Positions 9,938 through 20,212 of a stretch of DNA of 64,000 bases are shown here, in pieces; the first letter of the stretch is position 1, and the number at the start of each line of letters is the position of its first letter. Under the pieces are notes generated by a model, which ran no database searches, was not told where the DNA came from, and worked only from the letters and a program-made list of their open reading frames with translations. A program made the translations under genes and the position numbers. Origin of the DNA: Shewanella psychropiezotolerans (GTDB lineage: Bacteria > Pseudomonadota > Gammaproteobacteria > Enterobacterales > Shewanellaceae); the NCBI RefSeq assembly GCF_007197555.1, contig NZ_CP041614.1:2968001-3032000 (forward strand). Direction: 5' to 3'.

Positions 9938-10021
9938 GTGGTATTTTTTAAAGTCTTGCTGGGGCATTTGCACTAAACTCTCGTCATAATCCCTACAAAC
10001 TCTTGATCAAGGAGATCATTT

Positions 10022-12016
10022 ATGAATATTCGATGGATCGAAAACCTTACCATAAAAAATAAACTGCTCATTGTTATTTTGCCTCCCATCTTGGGGTGCT
10101 TATTTTTTGGCTTATTCATCGTCTATAACCAATTACAGTTAAGCCAAAGCCTCTCTAAGGTGCAGGTGCTCAGTGAGCTGGCCAAGGTGAATAGCTCCCT
10201 AGTGCATGAATTACAAAAAGAGCGCGGCATGAGTGCCGGATTTCTGAGTGCAAGCGGTCAGGCGTTTGCGGCTAAACTGCCAAAGCAGAGAAAGGCCACA
10301 GATAGACAGATCAACGCATACCAAGTTTTTATTGCCGATAACCGTTTACCCGATAGCTTTAGCCGTCAATTAACCAGTGTGAACAGGGCGCTGGCAAGCT
10401 TGCATGGGATGAGAAATAGCGTTAATAACTTATCGATTTCAGTCCCTGAAGAAGTGCAGTTTTACACCAGACTCAATATGGCCTTACTCAGCATTGTCGA
10501 TCAAACAGCCCATGAGGGTGGGAGTCAGGCCATCGCCATTCAGGCCGCGTCTTTTAGTGCTTATTTGCAGATGAAGGAGCGCGCTGGACTCGAGCGTGCC
10601 GTCCTTAGCTCCATGTTTGGTAAAGAGGAAGTCGATCCACAGAGTTTCATTAAGTTTATCACTTTGATTTCAGAACAAAATAGCTATCAAGAACGGTTTT
10701 TGGCATTAGCAGATGATGGGATTAATCAAGATTATCGGCGCCTGCAAGATTCCAAGGCCGTCAGTGACGTTAATACACTGAGACAAGTCGCGCTAAGCCA
10801 AGATTTAGCGGCCATTGCAGCACAAAGCAAGGAGCAGTGGTTTACTCAAGCAACCGCGCGTATCGAACTGCTCAGTCAGTTTGAGCAATCACTGGCCAAT
10901 GGCTTAATGGGCCAAACTCAAAAGCAATTATCCGCATCTAATGCCCTGATGTATAGCATCATCACTCTGATGTTAGTGTCTGGCGTTTTAGTGTGCGGCA
11001 TATCAGTCATACTGGGCAAGTATCTGCATCAGAATTTGCGCAACATGCACTCAATTGTCACTCAAGCCCAAGCCAGTTTCGATCTCAGTCTACGAGTCAA
11101 GGCCGACACCAGTGATGAACTGGGTCAACTGGGTAAGGCATTCAACCAGATGATGATGGATTTTGAGCATGTCATCTTAAGAGTCAGAGACAATACCGCG
11201 AGCCTGTTAACGGCATCTCAGAAGATGGACACGTGCGCCACCTCAATGCAGCGAGATGTTGCCATTGGCCATAGCGAATCGGAGCAGGTGGCCTCTGCGA
11301 TGACAGAGATGAGTGCCACGGTACAAGAGATTGCCCAGAATGCAGTGAGTGCATCGGAAGCCTCTGCCGCCGCAAACATAGATGCCAAAGAGGGACGCTT
11401 GGAAGTCAGTAAGACAGGCACCAGCATTAAACTGCTTGCGGTTGAAATCGATGCAGCGTCGAATGCTATTAATCACTTAGACAATGACATTCAATCCATA
11501 GTCAGTGTGTTGGCCGTAATAAGCAGCATTGCTGAGCAAACGAACTTACTCGCACTTAACGCTGCTATCGAAGCCGCCAGAGCCGGTGAGATGGGCCGCG
11601 GATTTGCCGTCGTAGCCGATGAGGTAAGAAGCCTGGCACAGCGTGCTCAAGCCTCTACCGAAGATATCCGTACCATGACAGAACGTCTCGAGTCGGGCGC
11701 TAAACTTGCGGTCAATGCGATGGAGAAGGGCAAGGCTCAAGCCGAGCTCAGTGTCACCGAATCACGTAAGGCAGGTGAAGAGTTAGATCGCATCGTCACT
11801 GAGGTTGGAATCATCGACAGCATGAACGAACAGATCGCAGCGGCGACTCACGAGCAGTCAACCGTGTCTGAAGAGGTTAATCGCAATGCGCTCAAGATAA
11901 GCGATACCTATCGAAATACCCAAGCTGTCGCCGATGAACTCAGTCAGCTTAATGAAACCTTACTCGAAGATGCTAACAAGATGGCGCAGGAAGTCAGTAA
12001 GTTTAAGTTAAGCTAA
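10022..12016 (+). CDS. Methyl-accepting chemotaxis protein with NIT sensor domain
   Basis: This is an inner-membrane chemoreceptor of 664 residues. A first membrane helix lies near 12-35. A long periplasmic segment contains [15 protein letters not shown], typical of the NIT (nitrate/nitrite-sensing) helical domain. A second membrane helix lies near 308-330 and a HAMP segment follows to about 385. The cytoplasmic signalling domain ends the protein with the hairpin tip [18 protein letters not shown] and [17 protein letters not shown] (10010-10015) precedes the ATG. The NIT assignment suggests a small anion ligand, but the ligand itself is inference. No CheR-docking pentapeptide is seen at the C-terminus. 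Confidence 0.9.
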   Translation: MNIRWIENLTIKNKLLIVILPPILGCLFFGLFIVYNQLQLSQSLSKVQVLSELAKVNSSLVHELQKERGMSAGFLSASGQAFAAKLPKQRKATDRQINAYQVFIADNRLPDSFSRQLTSVNRALASLHGMRNSVNNLSISVPEEVQFYTRLNMALLSIVDQTAHEGGSQAIAIQAASFSAYLQMKERAGLERAVLSSMFGKEEVDPQSFIKFITLISEQNSYQERFLALADDGINQDYRRLQDSKAVSDVNTLRQVALSQDLAAIAAQSKEQWFTQATARIELLSQFEQSLANGLMGQTQKQLSASNALMYSIITLMLVSGVLVCGISVILGKYLHQNLRNMHSIVTQAQASFDLSLRVKADTSDELGQLGKAFNQMMMDFEHVILRVRDNTASLLTASQKMDTCATSMQRDVAIGHSESEQVASAMTEMSATVQEIAQNAVSASEASAAANIDAKEGRLEVSKTGTSIKLLAVEIDAASNAINHLDNDIQSIVSVLAVISSIAEQTNLLALNAAIEAARAGEMGRGFAVVADEVRSLAQRAQASTEDIRTMTERLESGAKLAVNAMEKGKAQAELSVTESRKAGEELDRIVTEVGIIDSMNEQIAAATHEQSTVSEEVNRNALKISDTYRNTQAVADELSQLNETLLEDANKMAQEVSKFKLS

Positions 12017-12056
12017 TTAGCTTGCAGCCGACAGCAGTATTTTTACAAGAGATAAA

Positions 12057-12078
12057 AGCCTATTCGTAGGCTTTTTTT
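12057..12078 (+). terminator. Intrinsic terminator after chemoreceptor gene
   Basis: AGCCTA, a TTCG tetraloop, TAGGCT and six more T bases give a textbook terminator 40 bases after the stop codon. Confidence 0.88.
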
Positions 12079-12684
12079 CTGCCTGATAGCCTAGTATTAG
12101 TTAACGCTCAGCAACGATAGTAGGCTTTCTTACCGAATATGGCGGTGAGGAGGGCTTCAAATCTTATTTAAGATGGTGTAAAGCTTTGATACACCGTAAA
12201 AATACTGTGTTATGTCTTTGAGTTGGTATATCCAGTACACGTTTGAACCCCAAATTTCTCACACTACAACACTATTGACATCTATAACCATTGATTCTGT
12301 TATTTGGCTGCTCAATCAAATTGTCATAGCGTTGAACATGATGGATAGTGGCCAGCACTAACTACCACACAGGATAAGGCCATTTCCGTCACCATCAGAG
12401 CCTTGTTTTCCTGACCTGCTTTTTTCCTCCCTAAGGCACCACGGCTACCGCCTCTTAACACCCATTGAGCGAATATCAGATCCTATCTCAGTCCAAATCA
12501 ATCCAGAAAATGATCCAGCTAGGATTCACTGTAGACAAACAGTTGTTTAATATGATTTTTTGATGGATAAACTCGAACAGAGACACTTCCAGGTTGACCG
12601 GCGCTTTGCCATCTTATGTTAACGATTGTGATCGGTTTGTGTTAACTGTTATGATTTAACCATACTAACTAAAAGGAACATATT
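12079..12684. other. About 600 bases with no convincing gene
   Basis: Both strands are full of stops and I recognise no protein or RNA. One item stands out: AATATGGCGGTGAG (12136-12149) repeats exactly at 14147-14160. There it is the 3' end of tRNA-Ser(GGA) plus four flanking bases. The stretch could be the residue of an old insertion or a lost gene. Confidence 0.5.
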
Positions 12685-13704
12685 TTGCGTAATTTATTAA
12701 TTTCACTTTGTTTATTTATCGTTACACTTAGCAGTTTTAATACTTGGGCTATTGAAAAGAAAGAACCATTCAAAGTTGGGATATTGATGTTTGATGAAGT
12801 ACAGATAATTGATTTTGCTGCACCTTACGAAGTGTTTGGTCATGCCAGATTTGAAATATATACCGTATCAGCAACGGGTAAACCAATAACGACGGCAATG
12901 GGGCTAAAAGTTACGCCGGATCATAGTTTCAGTAGCTTACCGGAAATGGACGCTATTGTAGTTCCCGGTGGTGATGTTTCCATAGTCAGGAAAAATAAAC
13001 AGGTACTAAACTGGTTGAAAGAACAACACAGGAAAGTGGACCATGTACTTTCTGTTTGTACTGGTTCAAATATCATCGCTGAATCAGGATTACTCAATGG
13101 TCTTAGTGCCACTACATTTCATAGGAACCTTGATGATTTAGCAAATGAGTTTCCTGAAATTAATGTTTTGGATGATAAACGCTATGTCGATAATGGTAAA
13201 ATTATTACTTCGGCAGGTCTTTCATCAGGCATCGATGCATCTTTATATTTGGTTAGTAAAGTTAACGGGATAGAATCAGCTAAGACCATTGCAATGTATA
13301 TTGAATACGATTGGAAGCAAAGTGATGTATTTATTCGTGCGGCTATGGCAGACAAGCATTTGCCGACTAATGATTATCAGTGGCCGGAAGATGCAAAGTT
13401 TTCAAATGCTATTGGCTTTGGTGATAAAAACAATTGGTACAGAAGTTATGGAGTGGTCACATCCGGAAATATCGATAAACTACTTAAGGTTTTTAGCAGC
13501 GCAATGCTGGTTAATACTGACTGGGTATCTAAAGCATCTGGTGCAAAAAATACCCTCTTGTGGGAAAAAACCATCAAGGATAACTTGTGGCAATTAGAAT
13601 GGAAAGTATTGGCAGACGAAAATGGTAAAGCGAACAAGCTTATCAATACTCTTTCAAATTTAAGTGCAGTAAAAAATATAGATTTGGCTCAGACCGTTAA
13701 CTAA
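12685..13704 (+). CDS. Secreted DJ-1/PfpI family protein
   Basis: The start is a TTG at 12685 with AAAGGA (12672-12677) upstream. Residues 1-22 form a signal peptide (MRNLLISLCLF, cleavage near TWA-IE). Residues 29-200 form a DJ-1/PfpI class I glutamine-amidotransferase-like fold with the elbow VLSVCTGSNIIAESG, so Cys125 is the probable nucleophile, and a conserved acidic residue at PYEVFG. Many relatives with this domain are AraC regulators of the GlxA type, but here a C-terminal domain of unknown type (about 210-339) replaces the DNA-binding part. The export signal places it in the periplasm. Substrate unknown. Confidence 0.8.
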   Translation: MRNLLISLCLFIVTLSSFNTWAIEKKEPFKVGILMFDEVQIIDFAAPYEVFGHARFEIYTVSATGKPITTAMGLKVTPDHSFSSLPEMDAIVVPGGDVSIVRKNKQVLNWLKEQHRKVDHVLSVCTGSNIIAESGLLNGLSATTFHRNLDDLANEFPEINVLDDKRYVDNGKIITSAGLSSGIDASLYLVSKVNGIESAKTIAMYIEYDWKQSDVFIRAAMADKHLPTNDYQWPEDAKFSNAIGFGDKNNWYRSYGVVTSGNIDKLLKVFSSAMLVNTDWVSKASGAKNTLLWEKTIKDNLWQLEWKVLADENGKANKLINTLSNLSAVKNIDLAQTVN

Positions 13705-13715
13705 CTTCTTTTGAA

Positions 13716-13763
13716 CCTCTAATCTGAGTAGTGGTACGCTAAATTTGGCCACCTGATTAGAGG
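13716..13763. repeat. Inverted repeat after the DJ-1-like gene
   Basis: CCTCTAATC (13716-13724) is the exact complement of GATTAGAGG (13755-13763), separated by 30 bases. No T run follows, so it is a weak terminator candidate. The sequence around it (AATTTGGCCACCTGATTAG) looks like the terminus of a lost insertion sequence, which I cannot name. Confidence 0.4.
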
Positions 13764-13849
13764 TGTTAACTTGGGCTTTCTTTTACCAAAGTTATTTGAA
13801 GCCTCTTTACCCTCTCTGGTACGAGTGACAATGAAGTTTCTTTCTATCT

Positions 13850-14068
13850 TTGCAAACATTCCAAGTTCTTGAGAATTATGCGGGCGAGGGCTACTTCAAT
13901 GTTTCGCTATCAAACTTTGACGGATATGAGTTCTCGGAGTTTCTAAAGATGTCTGAGGATGTCTTGAAGGGGCTTGATAGCCTGCAGAGGGAGTTTTACT
14001 CATTGGAAGACCTAAGCAGCAGGGGTCGCTACGCGATGAAGGCGGCCTTGCTGGTATTGAATTTATGA
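13850..14068 (+). CDS. Short unrecognised reading frame, probably a gene remnant
   Basis: A TTG-initiated frame of 72 codons encodes an acidic, soluble peptide (for example SNFDGYEFSEFLKMSEDVL). It has no good ribosome site. Just upstream, a second frame starts MKFLSIFANIPS after an ATG at 13831 and stops quickly, so the locus may be a frameshifted small gene. It lies between the DJ-1-like gene and the tRNA-Ser terminator. I do not recognise the family. Confidence 0.3.
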   Translation: MQTFQVLENYAGEGYFNVSLSNFDGYEFSEFLKMSEDVLKGLDSLQREFYSLEDLSSRGRYAMKAALLVLNL

Positions 14069-14100
14069 CTAGAATGGTGACTGATTCATGGCTAATACGA

Positions 14101-14140
14101 AAAAGCCCTGAATTAATATTTCTATTAATCAGGGCTTTAA
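14101..14140 (-). terminator. Terminator of tRNA-Ser
   Basis: Read on the minus strand, AAAGCCCTG, an A+T-rich loop and CAGGGCTTTTT form a strong hairpin immediately 3' of the tRNA gene. The stem is perfect over nine pairs. Confidence 0.85.
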
Positions 14141-14150
14141 CTTTAAAATA

Positions 14151-14241
14151 TGGCGGTGAGTTAGGGGTTCGAACCCTAGATGGGCTATAAACCCATACAC
14201 ACTTTCCAGGCGTGCGCCTTCAGCCACTCAGCCAACTCACC
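14151..14241 (-). tRNA. tRNA-Ser (anticodon GGA)
   Basis: The minus strand reads GGTGAGT at the 5' end, pairing with ACTCACC near the 3' end, then G and an encoded CCA (14151-14153). The D-arm region GGCTGAGTGGCTGAAGG, the anticodon loop CTGGAAA with GGA, a long variable arm and the T-loop GGGTTCGAACC are all present. The 91-base length fits the class II serine tRNAs. A terminator follows directly. Confidence 0.96.
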
Positions 14242-14469
14242 AATTTTCGTTATGTTTAAAGTGTTTAACGCCACCAATATCGTTAAAAGATTCATCAAGC
14301 TGGCTTAATTGCTTTCTCCTTTAACGGAGCCGTACTTTACGCAATACCGGTTTAATGGTCAAGGGATAAAAGTGTACTTTCAAGCGTTTGCACGTTTGCT
14401 AAGCAATATTAGCTAAGTTGGTTTAAATTTGAAAAAAATAGACGAGTAATGAATCTATTAATCTGTCAG

Positions 14470-15927
14470 TTAAAGCAGTGGACTGAACAGATAGAAAAAC
14501 TGTTCTGTTGCACGTTTATGAACCGGTCTTTTCTGCCAGAGTGAGTAATCGATTAAGCTGGAGCTATCCATATATTCCTGCTGTAACTGAGTTAACTCCT
14601 GGGTAAAGCTAAGATCGTCGACGGCCAAGGTCAATTCGAAGTTTAACCACAGGCTGCGCATATCGAGATTAACGGTGCCGATTAAGCTGAACGTCTCATC
14701 AATCACCACAGATTTAGTATGCAGCAGACCGCCCTTAAATCTGTGGATGTTAACTCCGGCTTGTAAAAGTTCGGTGAAGAAGGACCGGCTGGCCCATTCC
14801 ACCATGACTGAGTCATTTTTGTTGGGGATAATGATATTGACACATACGCCTCTGTGAGCCGCGGAAATTAAAGCTACCTGTAAGTTTTCACTGGGCACAA
14901 AGTAGGGGGTTGTGATGACTATCTTGTGCTCTGCTTGGTAAAGGCTTTGTAGCAGGACTTCGTGGATAATCTCTTCCGGCATTCCAGGTCCCGAGGGGAT
15001 GACCTGAACCGTGTCCAGCTGCTCCGGGGAATGATGGGGCTTACAAATGGGGCTCTCTGGTAAAAAACGCTGATCCGTTTCCACTTCCCAGTCCCAAGAT
15101 TGGATGACGTCCAGAAGAGGTACGCAGGTCCCTGTGATGCGGATCATCACGTCTATCCACTCGCCGACACCTAAGCTTGCTTTAAAACAACTGGGATCCA
15201 CTAAATTCATCGAGCCCGTGTAGCCGATGCTATTGTCTATGATCACGATTTTTCTGTGCATTCTAAGATCCATTCTTCGAAACAACACCCTGAGCGGACT
15301 GACCTTAAGTGCTCTGGCTAGCGTGATACCAGCAGATTGCATTTTAGCCGGCCATTTACTTCGAAAAAATTGATGACTCCCTGCCGCGTCGAGTAACAGT
15401 CTTACTGTTATGCCCCTTTGAGCCGCTTGCACCAAGGCCTGGGCTACTGAGTCTGCCATGCCGCCGGGGTGCCAGATATAGAACTCCAAATGGATAGAGT
15501 GCTTGGCGTTATCAATATCCTTAATCATCGAGTTCAAGATCTGCTCGGGAGATGATAATAGTTGTAAGTCATTATCGGCAAGAGGGGGGATCCCGAGGCG
15601 GTTTTCACATAAGAGGCCAATAGATTGCGCATGGTGGCTCAGGGTACCGGGTTGATACTGTCTAATTTTAAACAGATGTGAAAACCATTCGGCATAGGGC
15701 CGATACATGTTTTTAGCTCTGACAGCCCGGGTACGACCTATGTTTTGTTCACCAAAAAGCAGGTAGGCGACTATGCCTACCACAGGAATGACATAAATGA
15801 CCATCATCCAGGCAAATGACACGCCGATGGAGCGACGTCTTATCACAATCCGAGCCGTGATAGCTGCGATTATTATCCAATAAGCAAGCACGCTCAATAG
15901 AGTGAGAATTTCGTACAAATGATCCAT
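14470..15927 (-). CDS. cls: Cardiolipin synthase A
   Basis: This membrane phospholipase-D-family enzyme makes cardiolipin from phosphatidylglycerol. From the ATG at 15925-15927 the protein has 485 residues, close to the 486 of Escherichia coli ClsA. Two N-terminal membrane helices (about 3-27 and 36-58) are followed by two HKD motifs, HRKIVIID (His224, Lys226, Asp231) and HTKSVVID (His403, Lys405, Asp410). The family signature FYIWHPGGMAD is present. A longer TTG start at 15960 adds 11 non-conserved residues. It is divergent from the EEP gene. Confidence 0.93.
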   Translation of the reverse strand: MDHLYEILTLLSVLAYWIIIAAITARIVIRRRSIGVSFAWMMVIYVIPVVGIVAYLLFGEQNIGRTRAVRAKNMYRPYAEWFSHLFKIRQYQPGTLSHHAQSIGLLCENRLGIPPLADNDLQLLSSPEQILNSMIKDIDNAKHSIHLEFYIWHPGGMADSVAQALVQAAQRGITVRLLLDAAGSHQFFRSKWPAKMQSAGITLARALKVSPLRVLFRRMDLRMHRKIVIIDNSIGYTGSMNLVDPSCFKASLGVGEWIDVMIRITGTCVPLLDVIQSWDWEVETDQRFLPESPICKPHHSPEQLDTVQVIPSGPGMPEEIIHEVLLQSLYQAEHKIVITTPYFVPSENLQVALISAAHRGVCVNIIIPNKNDSVMVEWASRSFFTELLQAGVNIHRFKGGLLHTKSVVIDETFSLIGTVNLDMRSLWLNFELTLAVDDLSFTQELTQLQQEYMDSSSLIDYSLWQKRPVHKRATEQFFYLFSPLL

Positions 15928-16150
15928 GGAGTCTTTTGCCTTTAAATAACTTCCCTTCAATTATTTTCAAGGGAATGCTTGATAATATACTGCATTAAAT
16001 AGCTATAAAGATCAGTATTTTTAGTACATGGCGAGTCTGAACTCGCCACCATTGCGCTTGCACTGTATCGGTAATATGTGTGCCTGGCGATGTTTAGGTG
16101 CGATGACTTGTGGTATAAATTGCAGACTTATCCTTATTTATTTCACTGGC

Positions 16151-17002
16151 ATGAAAATCGCTAATCTGATCCGTTCCTTTTGCATTTTTATTTTTGTTCT
16201 TTTTATCTCAATCATTCTATTTTTAGCATTATTGCCAACGAGTGAGCCTAAAATCTTGACTGATCTCGACATACCATCCTTCGATAATCGATGTGTCCAA
16301 GGCCTTGACTCTAAGAGTTCATACCTGGATAACCAAGGCTCATTGAGTGTTTCTATCTGGAATATATATAAGCAGAAGAGGCAAGGCTGGGAGAAGCAAC
16401 TGGCGAATTTAAATCACGCGAGTCAACTGGTGTTACTGCAAGAGGCAGGCCTGAGCCCTGAACTCAGGCAGTATATTCGACATGCTCAATTAAAGGTGTC
16501 TATGGCGAAGGCATTTACGCTCTTGGATACCTCATATGGCGTGATGAACCTGTCTCACACAGAGGTAAAATCTGCTTGTGCATTTACGGCAACAGAGCCG
16601 TTAATCCGTTTCGAAAAATCCGGGATACTTGCATATTATCCACTGTCGAGCGGCGAGGAACTTTTGGTTGTGAATCTACATGGCATTAATTTTGAGTGGA
16701 CTCTCACCCATTACTCCAGGCAATTTGAGGCGATAGCCCTCGAACTCGAAAAGCATCAGGGTCCTATCATCTTAGCGGGTGACTTTAATACCTGGCGTGC
16801 ACAGAGACTCAATCTTGTTAGCGATTTTGCTAAGCGATTTAACTTGTCTGAAATCAGTTATCGAGTCGATGAACGCCAACGTGTATTTGGCTTCCCCTTA
16901 GATCACCTTTACTATCGTGGCTTAATCTTCAAAGAGGCCGAATCTTTAGCGACCTCAAGCTCAGATCACAACCCCATCACGGCTCGCTTCATGCTTAAGT
17001 GA
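16151..17002 (+). CDS. Endonuclease/exonuclease/phosphatase (EEP) family protein, membrane-anchored
   Basis: From ATG 16151 a hydrophobic helix (about 4-30, IFVLFISIILFLALL) leads into a soluble EEP domain. Family residues visible are LVLLQEAG with the metal-binding glutamate, VVNLHGINF, LAGDFNTWR with the Asp-Asn pair, and the terminal SSSDHNP motif. It resembles the YafD group. Substrate could be nucleic acid or phosphoester lipid and cannot be set from sequence. The frame is open further upstream to 16028, but those residues have no family match. The ribosome site is weak, so the start is uncertain. Confidence 0.78.
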   Translation: MKIANLIRSFCIFIFVLFISIILFLALLPTSEPKILTDLDIPSFDNRCVQGLDSKSSYLDNQGSLSVSIWNIYKQKRQGWEKQLANLNHASQLVLLQEAGLSPELRQYIRHAQLKVSMAKAFTLLDTSYGVMNLSHTEVKSACAFTATEPLIRFEKSGILAYYPLSSGEELLVVNLHGINFEWTLTHYSRQFEAIALELEKHQGPIILAGDFNTWRAQRLNLVSDFAKRFNLSEISYRVDERQRVFGFPLDHLYYRGLIFKEAESLATSSSDHNPITARFMLK

Positions 17003-17055
17003 TCCCATTGAACTGTTCCTGATAAATATGGGGACAAGATTTAAATCTGCTCAGT

Positions 17056-17787
17056 TCATTGACTGCCAAAAGAGCAGGCTGAGGTATGCTCATTAAAGTC
17101 TGTAATAAATTCCGGGTATTTAGCCAAGAAAATTTTACCGAAATACACCCCAAGTGGTTTGCTCTTGTTATGTACACGCTTAAATTGGTCCATGTCCAAT
17201 TCCGCTCGCTCGACAGCGGATTGGAACAGTAAACTATTTTCCATTATGGCATCCACTCGTTTGTGAATGAGTAGCTTAATGAGCTGATCGATAGAGTTGG
17301 TTTGATGGGCAATCATAAAATTGTTTTCAACGAGCCAATGTGTGGTATTTGAGTGCTGACGACTGGCAAAGACGGCTGTCGATTTTATCTCGGTTGGGCT
17401 AGAGGGGATCTTACTGTCTTTTAGCAGGTAAAAATTCCAATCTTGTTCAATAAAGGTATTTGATTGAACGGCATAAATGTCTCTCTTATCATTATGTGAT
17501 GCGGCAAAGAAAGCATCATACATTCCTAATTCGACGCCTTTTTGTGCGCGCCCCCAGGGAAGAAATATGACCCGATAATCCTGTTTAAGGCGCGTCATCA
17601 CACAATTGAGCGCATCGATAGCATAGCCAGTCTGTTTGTCGTTCGACTCCATCTGGTAGGGAGGCCATTCTTTGGTTGATATGGATAATTTGGGCACTTG
17701 CTCGTTTGCCTGAGCCGCGATCAGGCTCCCAAGTAATAGCATCGCCATCGAGCCTGTGATAAATCTGAGCATCCCCATGGGGGCCAT
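17056..17787 (-). CDS. Periplasmic solute-binding protein, SBP family 3 (amino-acid-type)
   Basis: A signal peptide (about residues 6-28, MLRFITGSMAMLLLG then AAQANE) precedes a bilobed binding-protein fold. Family features are STKEWPPYQ near the N-terminus, GYAIDALNCVM, LPWGRAQKGVELGMYDAFFA and the hinge DAIMENSLLF. Shewanella encode many such orphan proteins with no ABC permease nearby, as here. Ligand unknown. The frame extends upstream to 17877, but starting at or near 17787 places the signal peptide at the N-terminus. It converges with the EEP gene. Confidence 0.75.
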   Translation of the reverse strand: MAPMGMLRFITGSMAMLLLGSLIAAQANEQVPKLSISTKEWPPYQMESNDKQTGYAIDALNCVMTRLKQDYRVIFLPWGRAQKGVELGMYDAFFAASHNDKRDIYAVQSNTFIEQDWNFYLLKDSKIPSSPTEIKSTAVFASRQHSNTTHWLVENNFMIAHQTNSIDQLIKLLIHKRVDAIMENSLLFQSAVERAELDMDQFKRVHNKSKPLGVYFGKIFLAKYPEFITDFNEHTSACSFGSQ

Positions 17788-18082
17788 TTTTTCGCAGAGC
17801 CAATGCCTGAGAGGAAAATCGGAGTCAGGTATAGATTGAAGTAAAGGTATCAAGGTAATGTCACTCACAGCCTTCATATCATAAATTCTAGTTTAGGTTT
17901 AGGTGATGTCAAAAGAGATGCGTTGAAAACTAAGTAACAGCGAAAGTGCAGCTGATTTTCTGTGTAAGTTGAGATTCATCTTGTTAGTTTTCTAGAAAAA
18001 TCCGTGATTGAAGCCATTTATCATGGTTAAGCTTGTACACTAGGGTTTTAAGAGCCCGTTTCTCTATATTTAGGCGCATCAC

Positions 18083-20047
18083 ATGTCTTCAAATGCTATC
18101 ACTTCCCAGTCTTATCACTTGTTACAATCATATTTTGGCTTTGAAGCGTTTAGGCCAGGTCAACTTGACGTTATCAATGCTATTTTGAACGGGCAGAGCG
18201 CTGCTGCGATTTTTCCGACCGGTTCCGGCAAGTCTATCTGTTACCAACTCCCCGCTATCGCCTTGCCTCACCTGACATTAGTGGTGTCGCCATTATTGGC
18301 CTTGATGCAAGATCAGCTGGCATTTCTTAAGCAGAAGGGGATTAGTGCGGCAAGCATAGATTCCACCCAGAGCCGGGAGCAAGCCAATGAAATCATGAGG
18401 GGGATAAGAAGTGGTCAGATTAAAATATTGATGATCTCCGTCGAGCGCCTCAATAACGAAAGGTTCAGACAGTTTATCTCAGAGATCCCCCTGTCTTTGT
18501 TGGTGGTGGATGAGGCGCACTGTATCTCAGAGTGGGGGCATAACTTTCGGCCCGATTACCTTAAACTACCCCGCTATCGACAAGAGCTTAATATCCCACA
18601 GACCTTACTCTTGACTGCCACAGCCACCCCTAAGGTGATTGAGGATATGGGGGATAAGTTTGGCATAGCTAAAGACAATGTCAGCTTAACTGGTTTCTAT
18701 CGTGCCAATCTTCACCTGGCCGTACAGGGCGTTAAAAGCGCAGATAAACTTGATATCTTGTGCCACTGGTTACAGCCCAGACAAGAGCTGTCAGGCATCA
18801 TCTACGTCACCTTGCAAAAGACTGCCGAGCAGGTGGCCGATCACCTTAGAAGCAGAAATATCCCGGCAATAGCCTATCATGCCGGCATGAACTCAGATGT
18901 CCGCTCAAAAATTCAAGATGATTTCATGTCAGGTAGGCAGCAGCTTATTGTGGCGACTATTGCTTTTGGCATGGGGATAGATAAGAGCGATATTCGCTAC
19001 GTGGTGCATTATGATTTGCCAAAATCCATTGAAAACTATGCCCAGGAAATTGGCCGTGCTGGTCGTGATGGTGGCGATTCTGACTGTCTGGTGTTAGCCA
19101 ATGGCGATAACTTAAGCACACTGGAAAACTTCGTCTATGGCGATACACCAGAATCTTCAGCCATTGCTATCGTGCTCGATGAAATCCTTAAGGCGGCGCA
19201 TAGCCAGAGTGACAACAAAGGCCAGGAGTGGGAACTGGTGCTCAATAGCCTGTCCGGGCAATCAAATATTCGCCCCTTGTCTCTAAAGACCTTACTGGTA
19301 TATCTCGAGCTGTTTAATGTGATCAAGCCCACCTACAGCTATTTTGCCGAGTATAAATATAAATTACTCAAAGGCGAAGAGGAGATCTTGGCCGGTTTTA
19401 ACGGCGAGAGGCGTGATTTTGTTCACGCCATTTTTAACAGTTCAGATAAAGCTAAGATCTGGTTTAGTGTCAATTTCGATAGGCTACACCAAGATTATGC
19501 CAGTGATCGCCAGCGTGTACTCAAAGCCATTAATTACCTGGATGAAAAAGGCATGATCGAGCTTCAGAGTAAACAGATGACCCAAGTCTATGACATTCTA
19601 GATCCTAATTTCTCTGCACAATCTCTGCAGTCTTCTCTGTTTGAGCGATTTAGCCAAAAAGAGCGCAGTGAGATAGAGAGAATTAACCATCTGGTGTCCT
19701 TCTTTACGTCTGATTCATGCCTCAGCCAACAACTGGCTCACTATTTTGCCGACAGGAACATGACGGCTGCTTGTGGCACTTGCAGTGTCTGTCTGGGTCA
19801 ACTGGCCGTATTACCGCCGCAACCTTACCTTCGTTCCTTAAATGAGCTCGATTTTAATGCGCTTACCCAAGCTGGCATCATAAAACTGGATAAGGCGTGC
19901 AGCCCGGTACTCTTGTCACGATTTCTGTGTGGTTTGACGACGCCCATATTCACTCGTCTCAAGATGAGGGCATGTAAAGGCCATGCTTCTTTGGAAAAAT
20001 ATCCCTTCGGCGAGGTAAAACTTTGGGTTGAGTCTAATCTGACCTAG
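18083..20047 (+). CDS. RecQ-family ATP-dependent DNA helicase
   Basis: The 654-residue protein has superfamily-2 helicase motifs: Q-motif region FRPGQLDVINA, Walker A PTGSGKS (45-51), DEAH (143-146), TATATP and the C-terminal QEIGRAGRDG. A zinc-binding cluster near 560 (CGTCSVC with upstream Cys) follows. The extension after the zinc region ends with no recognisable HRDC domain. The sequence is diverged from the housekeeping RecQ of Escherichia coli, so this is probably a second RecQ paralogue acting in repair or recombination. It is monocistronic, with no partner gene beside it. Confidence 0.88.
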   Translation: MSSNAITSQSYHLLQSYFGFEAFRPGQLDVINAILNGQSAAAIFPTGSGKSICYQLPAIALPHLTLVVSPLLALMQDQLAFLKQKGISAASIDSTQSREQANEIMRGIRSGQIKILMISVERLNNERFRQFISEIPLSLLVVDEAHCISEWGHNFRPDYLKLPRYRQELNIPQTLLLTATATPKVIEDMGDKFGIAKDNVSLTGFYRANLHLAVQGVKSADKLDILCHWLQPRQELSGIIYVTLQKTAEQVADHLRSRNIPAIAYHAGMNSDVRSKIQDDFMSGRQQLIVATIAFGMGIDKSDIRYVVHYDLPKSIENYAQEIGRAGRDGGDSDCLVLANGDNLSTLENFVYGDTPESSAIAIVLDEILKAAHSQSDNKGQEWELVLNSLSGQSNIRPLSLKTLLVYLELFNVIKPTYSYFAEYKYKLLKGEEEILAGFNGERRDFVHAIFNSSDKAKIWFSVNFDRLHQDYASDRQRVLKAINYLDEKGMIELQSKQMTQVYDILDPNFSAQSLQSSLFERFSQKERSEIERINHLVSFFTSDSCLSQQLAHYFADRNMTAACGTCSVCLGQLAVLPPQPYLRSLNELDFNALTQAGIIKLDKACSPVLLSRFLCGLTTPIFTRLKMRACKGHASLEKYPFGEVKLWVESNLT

Positions 20048-20212
20048 ATTTCAGCACAGTGTCAGGCGTTGAAATTGTAAATCTCTATGACATATCAATG
20101 CCCGATGCTGATATTTCTCATCATACGTGTTCTACTGTTTGGTGCATTTCTAGTGTCAAGGTGGGAGTTCTCCCACAAAAAATAATAACGAAAATATATA
20201 TTGGGAATAACA

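Noticed and set aside
12136..12160. A second tRNA gene near 12.1 kb
   Set aside because: Only the 3'-terminal 10 bases of tRNA-Ser and four flanking bases are repeated. No cloverleaf can be formed from the surrounding sequence.
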